64,000 nucleotides of DNA from Bordetella genomosp. 11 (GTDB lineage: Bacteria > Pseudomonadota > Gammaproteobacteria > Burkholderiales > Burkholderiaceae_B): positions 186,001 through 250,000 of the forward strand of contig NZ_NEVS01000004.1 of the NCBI RefSeq assembly GCF_002261215.1, given 5' to 3'. The first letter of the stretch is position 1. Each line of letters begins with the position of its first letter. Below the pieces are notes generated by a model. It searched no databases. It was given only the letters and a program-made list of their open reading frames with translations, and had not been told where the DNA came from. Position numbers and translations under genes: made by a program. Below, one piece after another: positions 18,162 through 26,708 of the stretch.

Positions 18162-19145
18162 TCAATCGAGGGTGATATGGAGATCGGAAATGGCTTTGGC
18201 CCAGGTCTCGCGATCACGGGCAACGCGTTTGCCGAAAGTCTCCTGATCGGTGCCGGTCGGTTCTTGTCCCGTCACGATCATGCGATCGGCAACATCCTTG
18301 CGGTGGACGGCGGTCAGGACTGCTTTGGATATTGTGTCGATCACGGCTTTGGGCGTTGCGGCAGGCGCGAAGATTCCACACCAGCCGCTGGCGTTCATTT
18401 CGGGATAACCCGCCTCGATGAAGGTCGGAACGTCGGGGAGCAATATGGCCCGCACGGGATTGGCGACGGCGAGTATGCGGATCTTATGGGCGTCGGCGTA
18501 CTGCTTGTAGGTGCCCACTGCGCCCCAGGCGCTGGTCGTGCGGCCAGCCAACATGTCCTGCAGCGCCGGAATTTCGCCGCCATAAGGAACATGGATCAGC
18601 TGTATCCCGGCATGTTGGGAGAACTGCGCCGCCCAGATATGGGCAGATGATCCCTTACCGTACGAGCCGTAGCTCAATTGTTCAGGCTCCTTCTTCGCAA
18701 GCGCAACGAACGACTGCAGGTCAGTGACCGGAACCTGGATCCCCACCCCGAATGCGACGGGGGTATTGGCGACTTCCGCCACGGGTGCGAGATCGCTGAG
18801 CCGGTAAGAGGCATTTTTGTGCAGCAGATCCGCCTGCAATACGCCGGTATGGGTCATCAACAGGGTATAGCCGTCGGCTGGCGCCTGGGCGACTGTGGAG
18901 GCCGCGATCATGCCACTTGCGCCCGTTCGGTTTTCTACGATGACCGGCTGCTTCAGTTGGTTGGACAATTCGGCGCTGAGAATCCGCGCAATCGTATCGA
19001 TACTGCCCCCTGCATTGGTGGGCACGATGATCCGGATGGGCTTTTCTGGAAAGCCGGACGGGGCGGCTGCGACGTTGGCCTGCACGCCGACGCAAGCGGA
19101 AATACAAAGAATCCTGCATACCGACAGGAAAACATGATTATTCAT
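18162..19145 (-). CDS. Bug/TctC-family tripartite tricarboxylate receptor
   Basis: A 327-residue secreted receptor: signal peptide to about residue 28 (ISACVGVQANVAAA), then FPEKPIRIIVPTNAGGSIDTIAR, NRTGASGMIAA and HVPYGGEIPALQDMLAGRT. It is the third orphan Bug receptor in the window and lies between the ligase and the acyl-CoA dehydrogenases, so it probably binds the free acid that the ligase activates (inference). No TctAB genes are visible. Confidence 0.92.
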   Translation of the reverse strand: MNNHVFLSVCRILCISACVGVQANVAAAPSGFPEKPIRIIVPTNAGGSIDTIARILSAELSNQLKQPVIVENRTGASGMIAASTVAQAPADGYTLLMTHTGVLQADLLHKNASYRLSDLAPVAEVANTPVAFGVGIQVPVTDLQSFVALAKKEPEQLSYGSYGKGSSAHIWAAQFSQHAGIQLIHVPYGGEIPALQDMLAGRTTSAWGAVGTYKQYADAHKIRILAVANPVRAILLPDVPTFIEAGYPEMNASGWCGIFAPAATPKAVIDTISKAVLTAVHRKDVADRMIVTGQEPTGTDQETFGKRVARDRETWAKAISDLHITLD

Positions 19146-19208
19146 GATGACTCCAGCATGGCATAAGGGAAGGGAAGGGATAGAGCGCGGTAGCGGCCGC
19201 GCGTCGCC

Positions 19209-20360
19209 TCAGGGGCGATCTACCCCGTTTAGGAAGTGAGGCTGGCTGGAAAACCGCGCCAGGTGGTGGTCGGTGTCGCCCAACATTGCTTCGATAACGG
19301 TCAGCCGCTTCACGTAGTGGGAGACCGCCAGCTCGTCCGAGAGCCCCATTCCGCCGTGCAACTGCACCGCCTGCTGCGAGATGAACTTCATGGCCTGCCC
19401 CGCGCGCACTTTGGCTGCCGAGGCCAACCGCTCGCGGTCGCCTGCATCCAACGGCGTGGACATTTCCGCTGCTGCCAGTGTTGCGACCGCGCGCGCCTGT
19501 GCCAGATGAATCGCCATGTCGACCATACGATGCTGCAACGCCTGGAAGCTGCCGATTGGCACGCCGAATTGCTGGCGGGTTTTGAGATATTCCAATGTCG
19601 CCGCGTTCAGCGCTTCCATGGCGCCGATGGCCTCGCCACACGCCAATACGATGCCATAATCGGTCACTGCTTCCAGCATTCCCCAACCGTTGCCTTGCGC
19701 AGACAGCATGGCCGAGGAAGGCACACGGACATTTCTCAGCTCGATGTCCGCGGCGCGCAGCCCATCGATCGTCCGGTAGCCGCGCGCGGTCAGGCCGGCG
19801 GCGTTTGCGGGAACGAGGAAGAGGGAGATGCCATCGGGCTCCCGCTGGCCTCCGGATGTGCGTGCCGATACGATCACATAACCGGCCTGCGCACCGTGCA
19901 GGGCAATCGCTTTGGCGCCGTCAAGGACGTAGCCGCCATCGTGCAGCCTGGCTGATGTGGCCACATCGAAAAGTTCGTGACGGGACTGTCGTTCTCCAAG
20001 CGCGCACGCCAGCGTCAGCTTACCCGCGCCAACTTCCTCCAGGAGTGCAGTGTGACCACCCGATAATCGGAGGAACTCCGCTGCCATCGCCGTTGAAAGT
20101 ACAGGTTCCACGACGAGGCCCCTGCCCAATTCCTCCATGACGATGAACATGTCCATTACGGTTCCACCCAATCCGCCAACGGATTCTGGAAGCGGCAGGG
20201 CAAGAACGCCAAGCTCGGAGAGTGCGTGCCATGCCCGCTCCGACACGCCGGAGTCGCTGCGGATGATAGAGCGGCGTGCTTCAAAGCCGTAGTCTTTCTC
20301 GACCCATCGGCGCACTGCGTTGGCGAACTGCTGTTGATCCTGCGTATAGTTGAAATCCAT
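19209..20360 (-). CDS. Acyl-CoA dehydrogenase (divergent subunit)
   Basis: A 383-residue FAD-dependent dehydrogenase family member starting MDFNYTQDQQQF, with AAGGAA before the ATG at 20360. It has the N-terminal helical domain, a beta domain (DGAKAIALHGAQAGYVIVSA), and the C-terminal helical domain (RQQFGVPIGSFQALQHRMVDM, QLHGGMGLSDE). The C-terminal YEGT-type catalytic glutamate segment is absent (KRLTVIEAMLGDTDHHL). Together with a second acyl-CoA dehydrogenase 11 bp upstream, this resembles the two-gene alpha2beta2 dehydrogenases of steroid side-chain degradation, in which one subunit lacks part of the active site. That pairing is an inference. Confidence 0.9.
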   Translation of the reverse strand: MDFNYTQDQQQFANAVRRWVEKDYGFEARRSIIRSDSGVSERAWHALSELGVLALPLPESVGGLGGTVMDMFIVMEELGRGLVVEPVLSTAMAAEFLRLSGGHTALLEEVGAGKLTLACALGERQSRHELFDVATSARLHDGGYVLDGAKAIALHGAQAGYVIVSARTSGGQREPDGISLFLVPANAAGLTARGYRTIDGLRAADIELRNVRVPSSAMLSAQGNGWGMLEAVTDYGIVLACGEAIGAMEALNAATLEYLKTRQQFGVPIGSFQALQHRMVDMAIHLAQARAVATLAAAEMSTPLDAGDRERLASAAKVRAGQAMKFISQQAVQLHGGMGLSDELAVSHYVKRLTVIEAMLGDTDHHLARFSSQPHFLNGVDRP

Positions 20361-20371
20361 GTTGCCGTTCC

Positions 20372-21568
20372 TTAGAGACCCAACACCAGTTTGGCGATGA
20401 CGTTCTTCTGGATTTCGTTGGACCCACCGTAGATCGCGATCTTTCTGGAGTTGAAATACAGAGAGGCGAGTGGCGCCGCGTCGTCGTTCTCGGTCACGGA
20501 ATGATCTCGCTCGCCGGCAATGAAGGCGGGGTCGAATGGCGATCCATAGGGTCCGACGGACTCGAGCATGAGTTCCGCGATGGCTAACTGGATCTCGCTG
20601 CCTTTTACCTTCAGCATCGAAGCCTCCGGCGTCGGGGATTTCTGCTGTTCCCCCAGAGAGATGGTCTTCAGCACCAGCATCTCCAGCCCCATCAGGTCGA
20701 TTTCCAGCGAGGCGACCTTGGCCGCAAAGAGGGGATCCTTGAGCAAGGATTCCCCATTCTTCCTCTGCTTGTATGCCAGCCGCTTGAGCGATCGGAGCTC
20801 GCGTTTCGAGCGGCCGACGGCCGCGATATTGGTGCGCTCGTGGCCTAGCAAATATTTGGCGTAGGTCCACCCCTTGTTCTCTTCGCCGATCAGGTTCTGC
20901 GCCGGTACCTTCACGTTGTCGAAGAACACTTCGTTGACCTCGTGTTCCTCATCCAGCATGACGATGGGCCTAACGGTAATGCCAGGCGAATTCATATCCA
21001 TCAGGATGAAGGAGATTCCTTCCTGCTTGCGCGCAGTGGGATCGGTACGCACCAGGCAGAAAATCATGTTGGCGTACTGCGCCCATGTGGTCCAGGTTTT
21101 CTGGCCGTTAACGATGTAGTGATCGCCCGCGCGTTCGGCACGTGTCTTTATCGCCGCAAGGTCGGAGCCGGCGCCAGGCTCGGAGTAGCCCTGGCACCAC
21201 CAATCGTCGCAGTTAAGAATGCGTGGCAGATAATGGCGTTTCTGGGCATCGGTCCCGAAGGCCATGATGACGGGAGCCACCATGTTCACCCCGAAGGGCA
21301 TGATGATCGGGGCTCCGGCGGCGGCGCAAGCTTCGTCCCAGATGTGACGCTGCACCGTGTTCCAGCCGGTGCCGCCATATTCCACGGGCCAGCTCGCCCC
21401 GGCCCAACCCTGGGCTGCTACGATCTTGTGCCAACGAACGAAGTCTTCCCGGTCCAGGCGCTTGTGATTCAGTACCTTGGTCCTTAAGTCGTTCGGAAGG
21501 TTTTCCCGTAGCCATTCGACGACGGTGTTGCGAAACTCCAGGTCCTGCGGACTGTAGCTCAGATCCAC
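20372..21568 (-). CDS. Acyl-CoA dehydrogenase
   Basis: A 398-residue acyl-CoA dehydrogenase with intact N-terminal, middle and C-terminal domains: WPVEYGGTGW, CQGYSEPGAGSDLAAIKTRAE, VNGQKTWTTWAQYANMIFCLVRTD, and the end IYGGSNEIQKNVIAKLVLGL. The start is GTG at 21566-21568, supported by GGAGAT at good spacing and a conserved MDLSYSPQDLEFR beginning. At the place of the usual YEGT glutamate it has YGGS, so the catalytic base must come from elsewhere, as in heteromeric members. It is probably a partner of the adjacent 383-residue homologue and would pass electrons to the EtfAB encoded at the end of the island. Confidence 0.92.
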   Translation of the reverse strand: MDLSYSPQDLEFRNTVVEWLRENLPNDLRTKVLNHKRLDREDFVRWHKIVAAQGWAGASWPVEYGGTGWNTVQRHIWDEACAAAGAPIIMPFGVNMVAPVIMAFGTDAQKRHYLPRILNCDDWWCQGYSEPGAGSDLAAIKTRAERAGDHYIVNGQKTWTTWAQYANMIFCLVRTDPTARKQEGISFILMDMNSPGITVRPIVMLDEEHEVNEVFFDNVKVPAQNLIGEENKGWTYAKYLLGHERTNIAAVGRSKRELRSLKRLAYKQRKNGESLLKDPLFAAKVASLEIDLMGLEMLVLKTISLGEQQKSPTPEASMLKVKGSEIQLAIAELMLESVGPYGSPFDPAFIAGERDHSVTENDDAAPLASLYFNSRKIAIYGGSNEIQKNVIAKLVLGL

Positions 21569-21622
21569 GGTATCTCCAGGTGTGCCGATTGCAGGCAGAA
21601 AAAGGGGCGCCGCGAATCGCGG

Positions 21623-22540
21623 TCAGATCGGGGGCCAGTTGAAAAAGTCGGCCGTTTCCTCGAGCGGTGTGAGCGCACCCCGCATGGCGGGCATGGCAAT
21701 CTCTCCGATACTCTCCGGCGTCCAACCTTCGGATTGGTGGACCGACTTCACCGGGCGCGGCTGGCTCATCAGCATGATCTCGTTGCCACGCACGGCGAAC
21801 ACCTGGCCATTGATGTCGCTTGCCAGCTCGCTGCCCAGGAAGACAGCGAGGGGCGCGACCTTCGCGGGCGTCATCAACTGCTGCTTACGCTCCGCCGCGC
21901 GCTTCTGTTCCTCGGTCGTCACCGGTATGGATGCGACCATGCGCCCCCAGGCAAAGGGGGCGATGCAATTGGACCGCACGCCCGCGCGCTGCATGTCGAT
22001 GGCAATGGTTCTTGAAAGGCCGACGATGCCCATCTTCGCGGCCGCGTAGTTCGCCTGGGCGCGGTTTCCGACCAGACCGGAGGTCGAGGTCATGTGGACA
22101 TACGCGCCGCTACCTTGCTCCTTGAAAAACGGTGCCGCCGCGCTGCTGGTGTAGAAGGAACCATAGAGATGGACCTTGAGCACCGAGTCCCATTCTTCAT
22201 CGCTCATCTTGTGGAAGAAGCGGTCCCGCAGGATTCCGGCGTTATTGATGATGCAATCTACCCGGCCGAAGGTATCGATCGCCTGTTGAACCAGATTCTG
22301 TGCTCCCTTGCGTGTCGCGATGGAGTCCGTATTGGCCGAGGCTTCGCTCCCGGCTGCCCGGATCTCTGCCACGACCGCGGCTGCGGGACCTGTATCGCTG
22401 CCTTCGCCGTTCAGGGACGCGCCAATGTCGTTGACGACTACCCGCGCGCCGGCCTGCGCAAGCTGTAGCGCGATGTCGCGGCCGATGCCACCTCCCGCGC
22501 CCGTGACGATCGCGACCTTGTCTGACATGGATAGCTTCAT
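21623..22540 (-). CDS. SDR oxidoreductase (3-hydroxyacyl-CoA dehydrogenase type)
   Basis: A 305-residue short-chain dehydrogenase. The cofactor motif is TGAGGGIGRDIA, then NNAG at NNAGILRDRFF, and catalytic Ser-Tyr-Lys in MTSTSGLVGNRAQANYAAAKMG. The sequence NNAGILRDRFFHKMSDEEWD and the roughly 50-residue C-terminal extension resemble the dehydrogenase domain of multifunctional beta-oxidation enzyme type 2. It would oxidise a 3-hydroxyacyl-CoA made by the MaoC hydratase. Its ATG overlaps the stop of the MaoC gene (ATGA), implying coupled translation. Confidence 0.92.
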   Translation of the reverse strand: MKLSMSDKVAIVTGAGGGIGRDIALQLAQAGARVVVNDIGASLNGEGSDTGPAAAVVAEIRAAGSEASANTDSIATRKGAQNLVQQAIDTFGRVDCIINNAGILRDRFFHKMSDEEWDSVLKVHLYGSFYTSSAAAPFFKEQGSGAYVHMTSTSGLVGNRAQANYAAAKMGIVGLSRTIAIDMQRAGVRSNCIAPFAWGRMVASIPVTTEEQKRAAERKQQLMTPAKVAPLAVFLGSELASDINGQVFAVRGNEIMLMSQPRPVKSVHQSEGWTPESIGEIAMPAMRGALTPLEETADFFNWPPI

Positions 22541-23427
22541 GATTCGTTCCTCGATAGTTGCAAGCGCCCTTGGGCATGACTGATGACGATGGCGTCGCGG
22601 GCGGCGACGTAGCCTTCAAGCGCGATGTGGGTTCCCTCGTTCCACATCCGGAACTCGATGACGTCGGAGGGATAGACCGGAGCGGAGAACCGGGCATCGA
22701 AACCGCGGAGCCGCGTGGCGTCTCCGTCGGCGAACGCGCGGATGATCGCGATGGCCGCAAAGCCATAAGTCGCCAGGCCGTGGAGGATGGGACGCGGAAA
22801 GCCCGCTCGCTGGGCGGCCGAGTGATCGATGTGCAATCGGTTGCGGTCCCCGCAAAGGCGATATAGAAGTGCGGCATCGCTTCGGACGGCATACTCGGCA
22901 CGCAGGTCGGGTTGGCGCGTTGGCGCCGCGGTCAAGGGCGCCGGCGTATCGGCGTCCAGTATGACGTCCTCTGCGCCGTTCGCCGAAAAGCCGCCATCGC
23001 CGCGGCAATAGAACAACTGCCAGGCGCGGCCGTAGAGGTCGCCGTCTTCCGACTGCAGTGTCTTGCGGACCGTGACTAATGCGCCTTTCGACGGCCCCTT
23101 GTCGACCACACGGCAGATCCGCGATGTACCCAGTATGCGGCCCTCTGCCGGCAAAGGCCGGTCCAGGTCGACGCGCTGCTCCCCCTGGACCAGCCGGGTG
23201 GCGTCCATGCCCAAGGTACGCTCGTCGCGTGCCCAGAATCCGGGAGACGCAATCACCGCGGCCATCGTGGGGACCGGCACTTGGTCGGTTTCGTCGACCA
23301 TCCGCAATTGACGAGGATCGAGGGGATCCGAGATCGCACCGACCGCCAGCGCATAGAGGGCGGAGTCGCGCAGGGTGTAATCGTGGAGCGTCGTTTTGCT
23401 CCATGCTTTCACGGCGTCGAGATTCAT
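22537..23427 (-). CDS. MaoC-family enoyl-CoA hydratase (double hot-dog)
   Basis: A 296-residue hydratase 2-type protein. The C-terminal hot-dog carries the catalytic signature YRLCGDRNRLHIDHSAAQRAGFPRPILHGLATYGFA with the Asp and His of hydratase 2. The N-terminal half is a degenerate hot-dog. It would hydrate a 2-enoyl-CoA to the (R)-3-hydroxyacyl-CoA. It overlaps the DUF35 gene upstream by four bases and the SDR downstream by four, in a compact operon. Confidence 0.92.
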   Translation of the reverse strand: MNLDAVKAWSKTTLHDYTLRDSALYALAVGAISDPLDPRQLRMVDETDQVPVPTMAAVIASPGFWARDERTLGMDATRLVQGEQRVDLDRPLPAEGRILGTSRICRVVDKGPSKGALVTVRKTLQSEDGDLYGRAWQLFYCRGDGGFSANGAEDVILDADTPAPLTAAPTRQPDLRAEYAVRSDAALLYRLCGDRNRLHIDHSAAQRAGFPRPILHGLATYGFAAIAIIRAFADGDATRLRGFDARFSAPVYPSDVIEFRMWNEGTHIALEGYVAARDAIVISHAQGRLQLSRNES

Positions 23428-23831
23428 GCGCTTGGCTCCGCCTCGTCCAGGACAAACACGGGGACTCTGACCGCGCCAGCGCGGGCGAACGCGACACGCA
23501 CGACAGCGCCTATGTGTAGCCGCTCGAGCGACGCATCCACGATGTTGCTCAGCATCCGGACGCCTTCATCCAGTTCGATGAAAGCGAGTGCCTGGCCGCC
23601 CGGATCGCCACTGTTTTCGGTGTACGAATAGATGATGCCTCGGCCGCTGGCCGGAACCCAGTCCACCTCGGCGGAAAAGCAATGAGGGCAAAAGCGGCGG
23701 GGATAGTAGTGCGCCTGTTCGCAGGCGCGGCAATGACCGTAGAGCAATCTGCCTTGGGCGGCGGCCGCGAAAAATGCCTCGTTTTCGGGGTTTGTTGCCG
23801 GCGCTTGCCACTCGCGGTTGTCTATGAACAT
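23424..23831 (-). CDS. DUF35 OB-fold / zinc-ribbon protein
   Basis: A 135-residue protein with an N-terminal rubredoxin-like zinc ribbon (CRACEQAHYYPRRFCPHC) and an OB-fold domain (GRGIIYSYTEN, LAFIELDEGVRMLSNIVD). DUF35 proteins act as small partners of thiolase-fold enzymes; in steroid degradation the DUF35 part of ChsH2 is required for the Ltp2 aldolase. The thiolase-fold gene lies four bases upstream on the same strand, supporting such a complex here (inference). Confidence 0.92.
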   Translation of the reverse strand: MFIDNREWQAPATNPENEAFFAAAAQGRLLYGHCRACEQAHYYPRRFCPHCFSAEVDWVPASGRGIIYSYTENSGDPGGQALAFIELDEGVRMLSNIVDASLERLHIGAVVRVAFARAGAVRVPVFVLDEAEPSA

Positions 23832-23835
23832 TCAA

Positions 23836-24999
23836 TCAGCTCCTTCCTAGTATTAGCGTCGCACTTCCATGGCGAGCGCCGAGGTTTCCGCCTGTTCCCT
23901 GCGCCAGGGCGAGTTCGCAGCCGGGTACCTGTACCTCGGGATGCGCTTCGCCTCGGAGTTGGCGTACCGCTTCGATCACTTTGGTAATGCCCCCGCGGTT
24001 GGCCGGGTGGTTGTTGCATAAGCCGCCGCCGTCGGTGTTGAAGGGCAGTCTTCCGACACCGGAAACGAGATTGCCGTCCTGAACGAAACGGCCGCCTTCC
24101 CCTTTGGCGCAGAAACCCAGGTCCTCCAACTGAAGCAGCACGGTGATGGTGAAGCTGTCGTAAATGGACGCGTACTGGATGTCGGCCGGCGTCACGCCCG
24201 CCTCTGTAAAAGCCTGGGGCCCCGATTGCGCGGCGCCAGTCACCAATAGATCGCTGCCATTGCCATAGACGCCGCGCGCAGCCTCGCCAGCGCCCAACAC
24301 GTCGATGACCGGCCGGGCGAGGCTGCGCGCGATTTCGGGCCGGGTGACGACCAATGCGCCGCCGCCGTCGCTGACGACGCAGCAGTCCAGGCGATGAAGC
24401 GGATCCGCGACCAGTGGGGAATTGACAACGTCTTCCACCGTAACGGGCTTCCGCAGCATGGCGTGAGGGTTGTGCTGGGCGTGGATGGATGCCGCGACTT
24501 TGATCCAGGCCAATTGCTCCGCGGTGGTTCCGTACTCGAACATGTGGCGCCGCGCCACCATGGCGTAGCCCGCCAGCGTATTCATCCCGAAGGGTTGTTC
24601 GAATGCGGTGTCAGGCGATGTCGCTCCGTACGCCCGAGGCCGGGCGGTCGAGGGATCCGATCGCGGCCTGCCGGCCAACGTAATCAATGCCACATTGCAC
24701 TTGCCCGCCGCGATTGCCTGCGCGGCGTGGGCGACGTGGATGAGATAAGAGGACCCTCCGGTCTCTGTCGTGTCCATGTGTCTTACCCGCAGGCCCAGGT
24801 AATCCACCATGGACAGGGCGCCCAACCCCGGGGCGTCGCCAGCGCAGAAATAGGCATCAACGTCCTGGATACTCAAACCCGCATCCGCGAGGGCGCCTCG
24901 CGCGCATTCCGCGTGCAATTGAGCAACCGAATGCTGCTCTGCCTTGCGCAACGGGTGTTCGAAAACGCCCGCAATGCAGGCCCTTTTCTTGATCGTCAT
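23836..24999 (-). CDS. Thiolase-fold enzyme (Ltp2/SCP-x type, lacks nucleophilic Cys)
   Basis: A 387-residue thiolase-superfamily protein (VAQLHAECARGALADAGLSIQDVDAYF, YASIYDSFTITVLLQLEDLGF, FNTDGGGLCNNHPANRGGITKV). The position of the reactive cysteine of classical thiolases reads TTETGGSSYLIH, with no Cys, while the C-terminal His is kept in NNHP. This resembles lipid-transfer-protein-type enzymes such as Ltp2, which cleave a beta-hydroxyacyl-CoA by retro-aldol chemistry and use a DUF35 partner. Thiolytic activity is thus doubtful. It is the first gene of the minus-strand pathway operon and divergent from the GntR regulator. Confidence 0.88.
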   Translation of the reverse strand: MTIKKRACIAGVFEHPLRKAEQHSVAQLHAECARGALADAGLSIQDVDAYFCAGDAPGLGALSMVDYLGLRVRHMDTTETGGSSYLIHVAHAAQAIAAGKCNVALITLAGRPRSDPSTARPRAYGATSPDTAFEQPFGMNTLAGYAMVARRHMFEYGTTAEQLAWIKVAASIHAQHNPHAMLRKPVTVEDVVNSPLVADPLHRLDCCVVSDGGGALVVTRPEIARSLARPVIDVLGAGEAARGVYGNGSDLLVTGAAQSGPQAFTEAGVTPADIQYASIYDSFTITVLLQLEDLGFCAKGEGGRFVQDGNLVSGVGRLPFNTDGGGLCNNHPANRGGITKVIEAVRQLRGEAHPEVQVPGCELALAQGTGGNLGARHGSATLILGRS

Positions 25000-25048
25000 A
25001 AAACCCTTCCTGCGTGGTGTTGGTTCTGCCTAGAAGAACGCTGTTCTG

Positions 25049-25091
25049 TATTCTGAGCTGAATTCTGATCGAAATTCAGATCGCGTACAAT
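25049..25091 (+). promoter_or_regulatory. Candidate GntR operator overlapping a promoter
   Basis: An inverted repeat CTGAATT (25058-25064) / AATTCAG (25073-25079) lies between the divergent thiolase-type gene and the GntR gene. ATTCTGA recurs at about 25050 and 25062 and TTCAGA at 25075. A near-consensus -10, TACAAT at 25086-25091, follows on the plus strand. FadR-like regulators often bind such sites in their own divergent promoters. Confidence 0.5.
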
Positions 25092-25189
25092 AGGGTTAAC
25101 ATGGGGATGGACGCTCAACCCGCACTTCGGCGGTGGTTCTTCTTGCCCCCGCATCACATACAAGGACGGCTTTGCGCCGCTTGAACGAC

Positions 25190-25900
25190 ATGAGTACTGC
25201 AGACTCCATGGACCGGGAGGTTCTGGCTGACAACATCGCCGCGTCCGTCTATGCGGCAGTGCGGGCAAAGGCGGTAACCCACGCGTTTCTGCCGGGGGAA
25301 CGATTGAACGAGGGTGAATTGGCCCGCGAATTGAACGTCTCCCGCACGCCTTTGCGCGCGGCACTACATCGCCTGACGACAGAAGGGTTCTTGCGCTCGG
25401 TCGCGGGCAAAGGGTTCTTTTTCAGGGATCTGGATCCCAAGGAGCTCTTCAGCCTTTACGAGCTGCGTGCCGCGCTGGAAGTGGCCGCGGCACAGTTGGC
25501 CATCGAGCGGGCCAGCGACGAGCAGATCCAGGCGCTTGCGGCCATGGTCCGTGAGGACGGCGCTGCGGAAGGTTGCACCCAGATGGATCTGATCGCGCAG
25601 GACGAGGCGTTCCATGTGCGCCTCGTCTCCCTGGCCGGGAATCTGGAGATGTCGCGCGTCCTTGAAAACATCAATGCGCGCATACAGTTCGTGCGGTGGA
25701 TAGATCTCGGCGCCCCAACGCGCCGGGCGACGCACCATGACCACAATCGGATTGTCGATGCGCTTGCAAGCCGCGACAGCGACGCGTGCTCCGAGCTTCT
25801 GAAGAAGCATATCGGACGGCGCCAGGACGAGATCGTCGCGGTGGCGCATGCTCGCCTGGCCCAGTTGTTTACGGAAAGAGCGACTCGCTCACGCGTGTGA
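25190..25900 (+). CDS. GntR-family (FadR/FCD-type) transcriptional regulator
   Basis: A 236-residue regulator, with a winged helix in ASVYAAVRAKAVTHAFLPGERLNEGELARELNVSRTPLRAALHRLTTEGFLRSVAGKGFFFRDL and an all-helical FCD effector domain with the metal/ligand residues D...H in QDEAFHVRLVSLAGN and later HDHNRIVDALASRDSDACSELLKKHI. It is divergent from the acyl-CoA pathway operon and probably represses it until an acyl-CoA or acid binds. The start is uncertain: ATG 25190 is chosen; a GTG at 25133 and an ATG at 25208 are alternatives, none with a strong ribosome-binding site. Confidence 0.9.
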   Translation: MSTADSMDREVLADNIAASVYAAVRAKAVTHAFLPGERLNEGELARELNVSRTPLRAALHRLTTEGFLRSVAGKGFFFRDLDPKELFSLYELRAALEVAAAQLAIERASDEQIQALAAMVREDGAAEGCTQMDLIAQDEAFHVRLVSLAGNLEMSRVLENINARIQFVRWIDLGAPTRRATHHDHNRIVDALASRDSDACSELLKKHIGRRQDEIVAVAHARLAQLFTERATRSRV

Positions 25901-25956
25901 CCGCACGAATTCCGGTTGGTAAGAGATCCTGAGCCTTCGATCTTATTGGGGATGTG

Positions 25957-26706
25957 ATGAAGATACTTGTACCTGTAAAGCGCGTCGTCGACTACAACGT
26001 AAAAGTGCGCGTGAAATCGGATCAAACCGGTGTGGACATCGACAACGTGAAGATGTCGATGAACCCGTTCGACGAAATCGCGGTGGAAGAAGCGACGCGC
26101 CTGAAGGAGAAGGGCGCGGCCACGGAAGTCATCGCCGTGTCGGCTGGCGTGCAGCAAAGCCAGGAAACCTTGCGCACCGCCATGGCCATCGGCGCCGATC
26201 GCGGGATCCTCATCCAGACCGACGCCGTGCTGCAGCCACTGGCCGTGGCCAAGCTGCTCAAAGCCGTGGTCGACAAGGAGCAGCCGCAGATGGTGATCCT
26301 GGGCAAGCAGGCCATCGATGACGATGCGAACCAGACGGGTCAGATGCTGGCCGCGCTGCTGGACTGGCCGCAGGCCACCTACGCCAGCAAGGTCGAAGTC
26401 GAAGACGGCCGGGTCAGGGTTACGCGCGAAGTCGACGGCGGCCTGGAAACGCTGGTGCTGAAGCTGCCGGCCATCGTTACCACCGACCTGCGCCTGAACG
26501 AGCCGCGCTATGTCACGTTGCCCAACATCATGAAGGCCAAGAAGAAGCAGCTGGATACGGTCACGCCGCAAGACCTGGGTGTCGACCCCTCGCCACGTCT
26601 GAAGACCCTGAAGGTTTCGGCGCCGCCCGTGCGTAAGGCCGGTATCAAGGTGCCCGACGCGGCCACGCTGGTGGACAAGCTGAAGAACGAAGCGAAGGTG
26701 GTCTGA
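25957..26706 (+). CDS. etfB: Electron transfer flavoprotein beta subunit
   Basis: A 249-residue EtfB, binding AMP and docking acyl-CoA dehydrogenases. It begins [20 protein letters not shown] and contains the family signature around [51 protein letters not shown]. The ATG at 25957 is chosen over an adjacent upstream GTG. With etfA two bases downstream, it forms the electron sink for the two dehydrogenases encoded about 5 kb away. Its coding style looks like the core genome rather than the preceding cluster. Confidence 0.97.
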   Translation: MKILVPVKRVVDYNVKVRVKSDQTGVDIDNVKMSMNPFDEIAVEEATRLKEKGAATEVIAVSAGVQQSQETLRTAMAIGADRGILIQTDAVLQPLAVAKLLKAVVDKEQPQMVILGKQAIDDDANQTGQMLAALLDWPQATYASKVEVEDGRVRVTREVDGGLETLVLKLPAIVTTDLRLNEPRYVTLPNIMKAKKKQLDTVTPQDLGVDPSPRLKTLKVSAPPVRKAGIKVPDAATLVDKLKNEAKVV

Positions 26707-26708
26707 AG

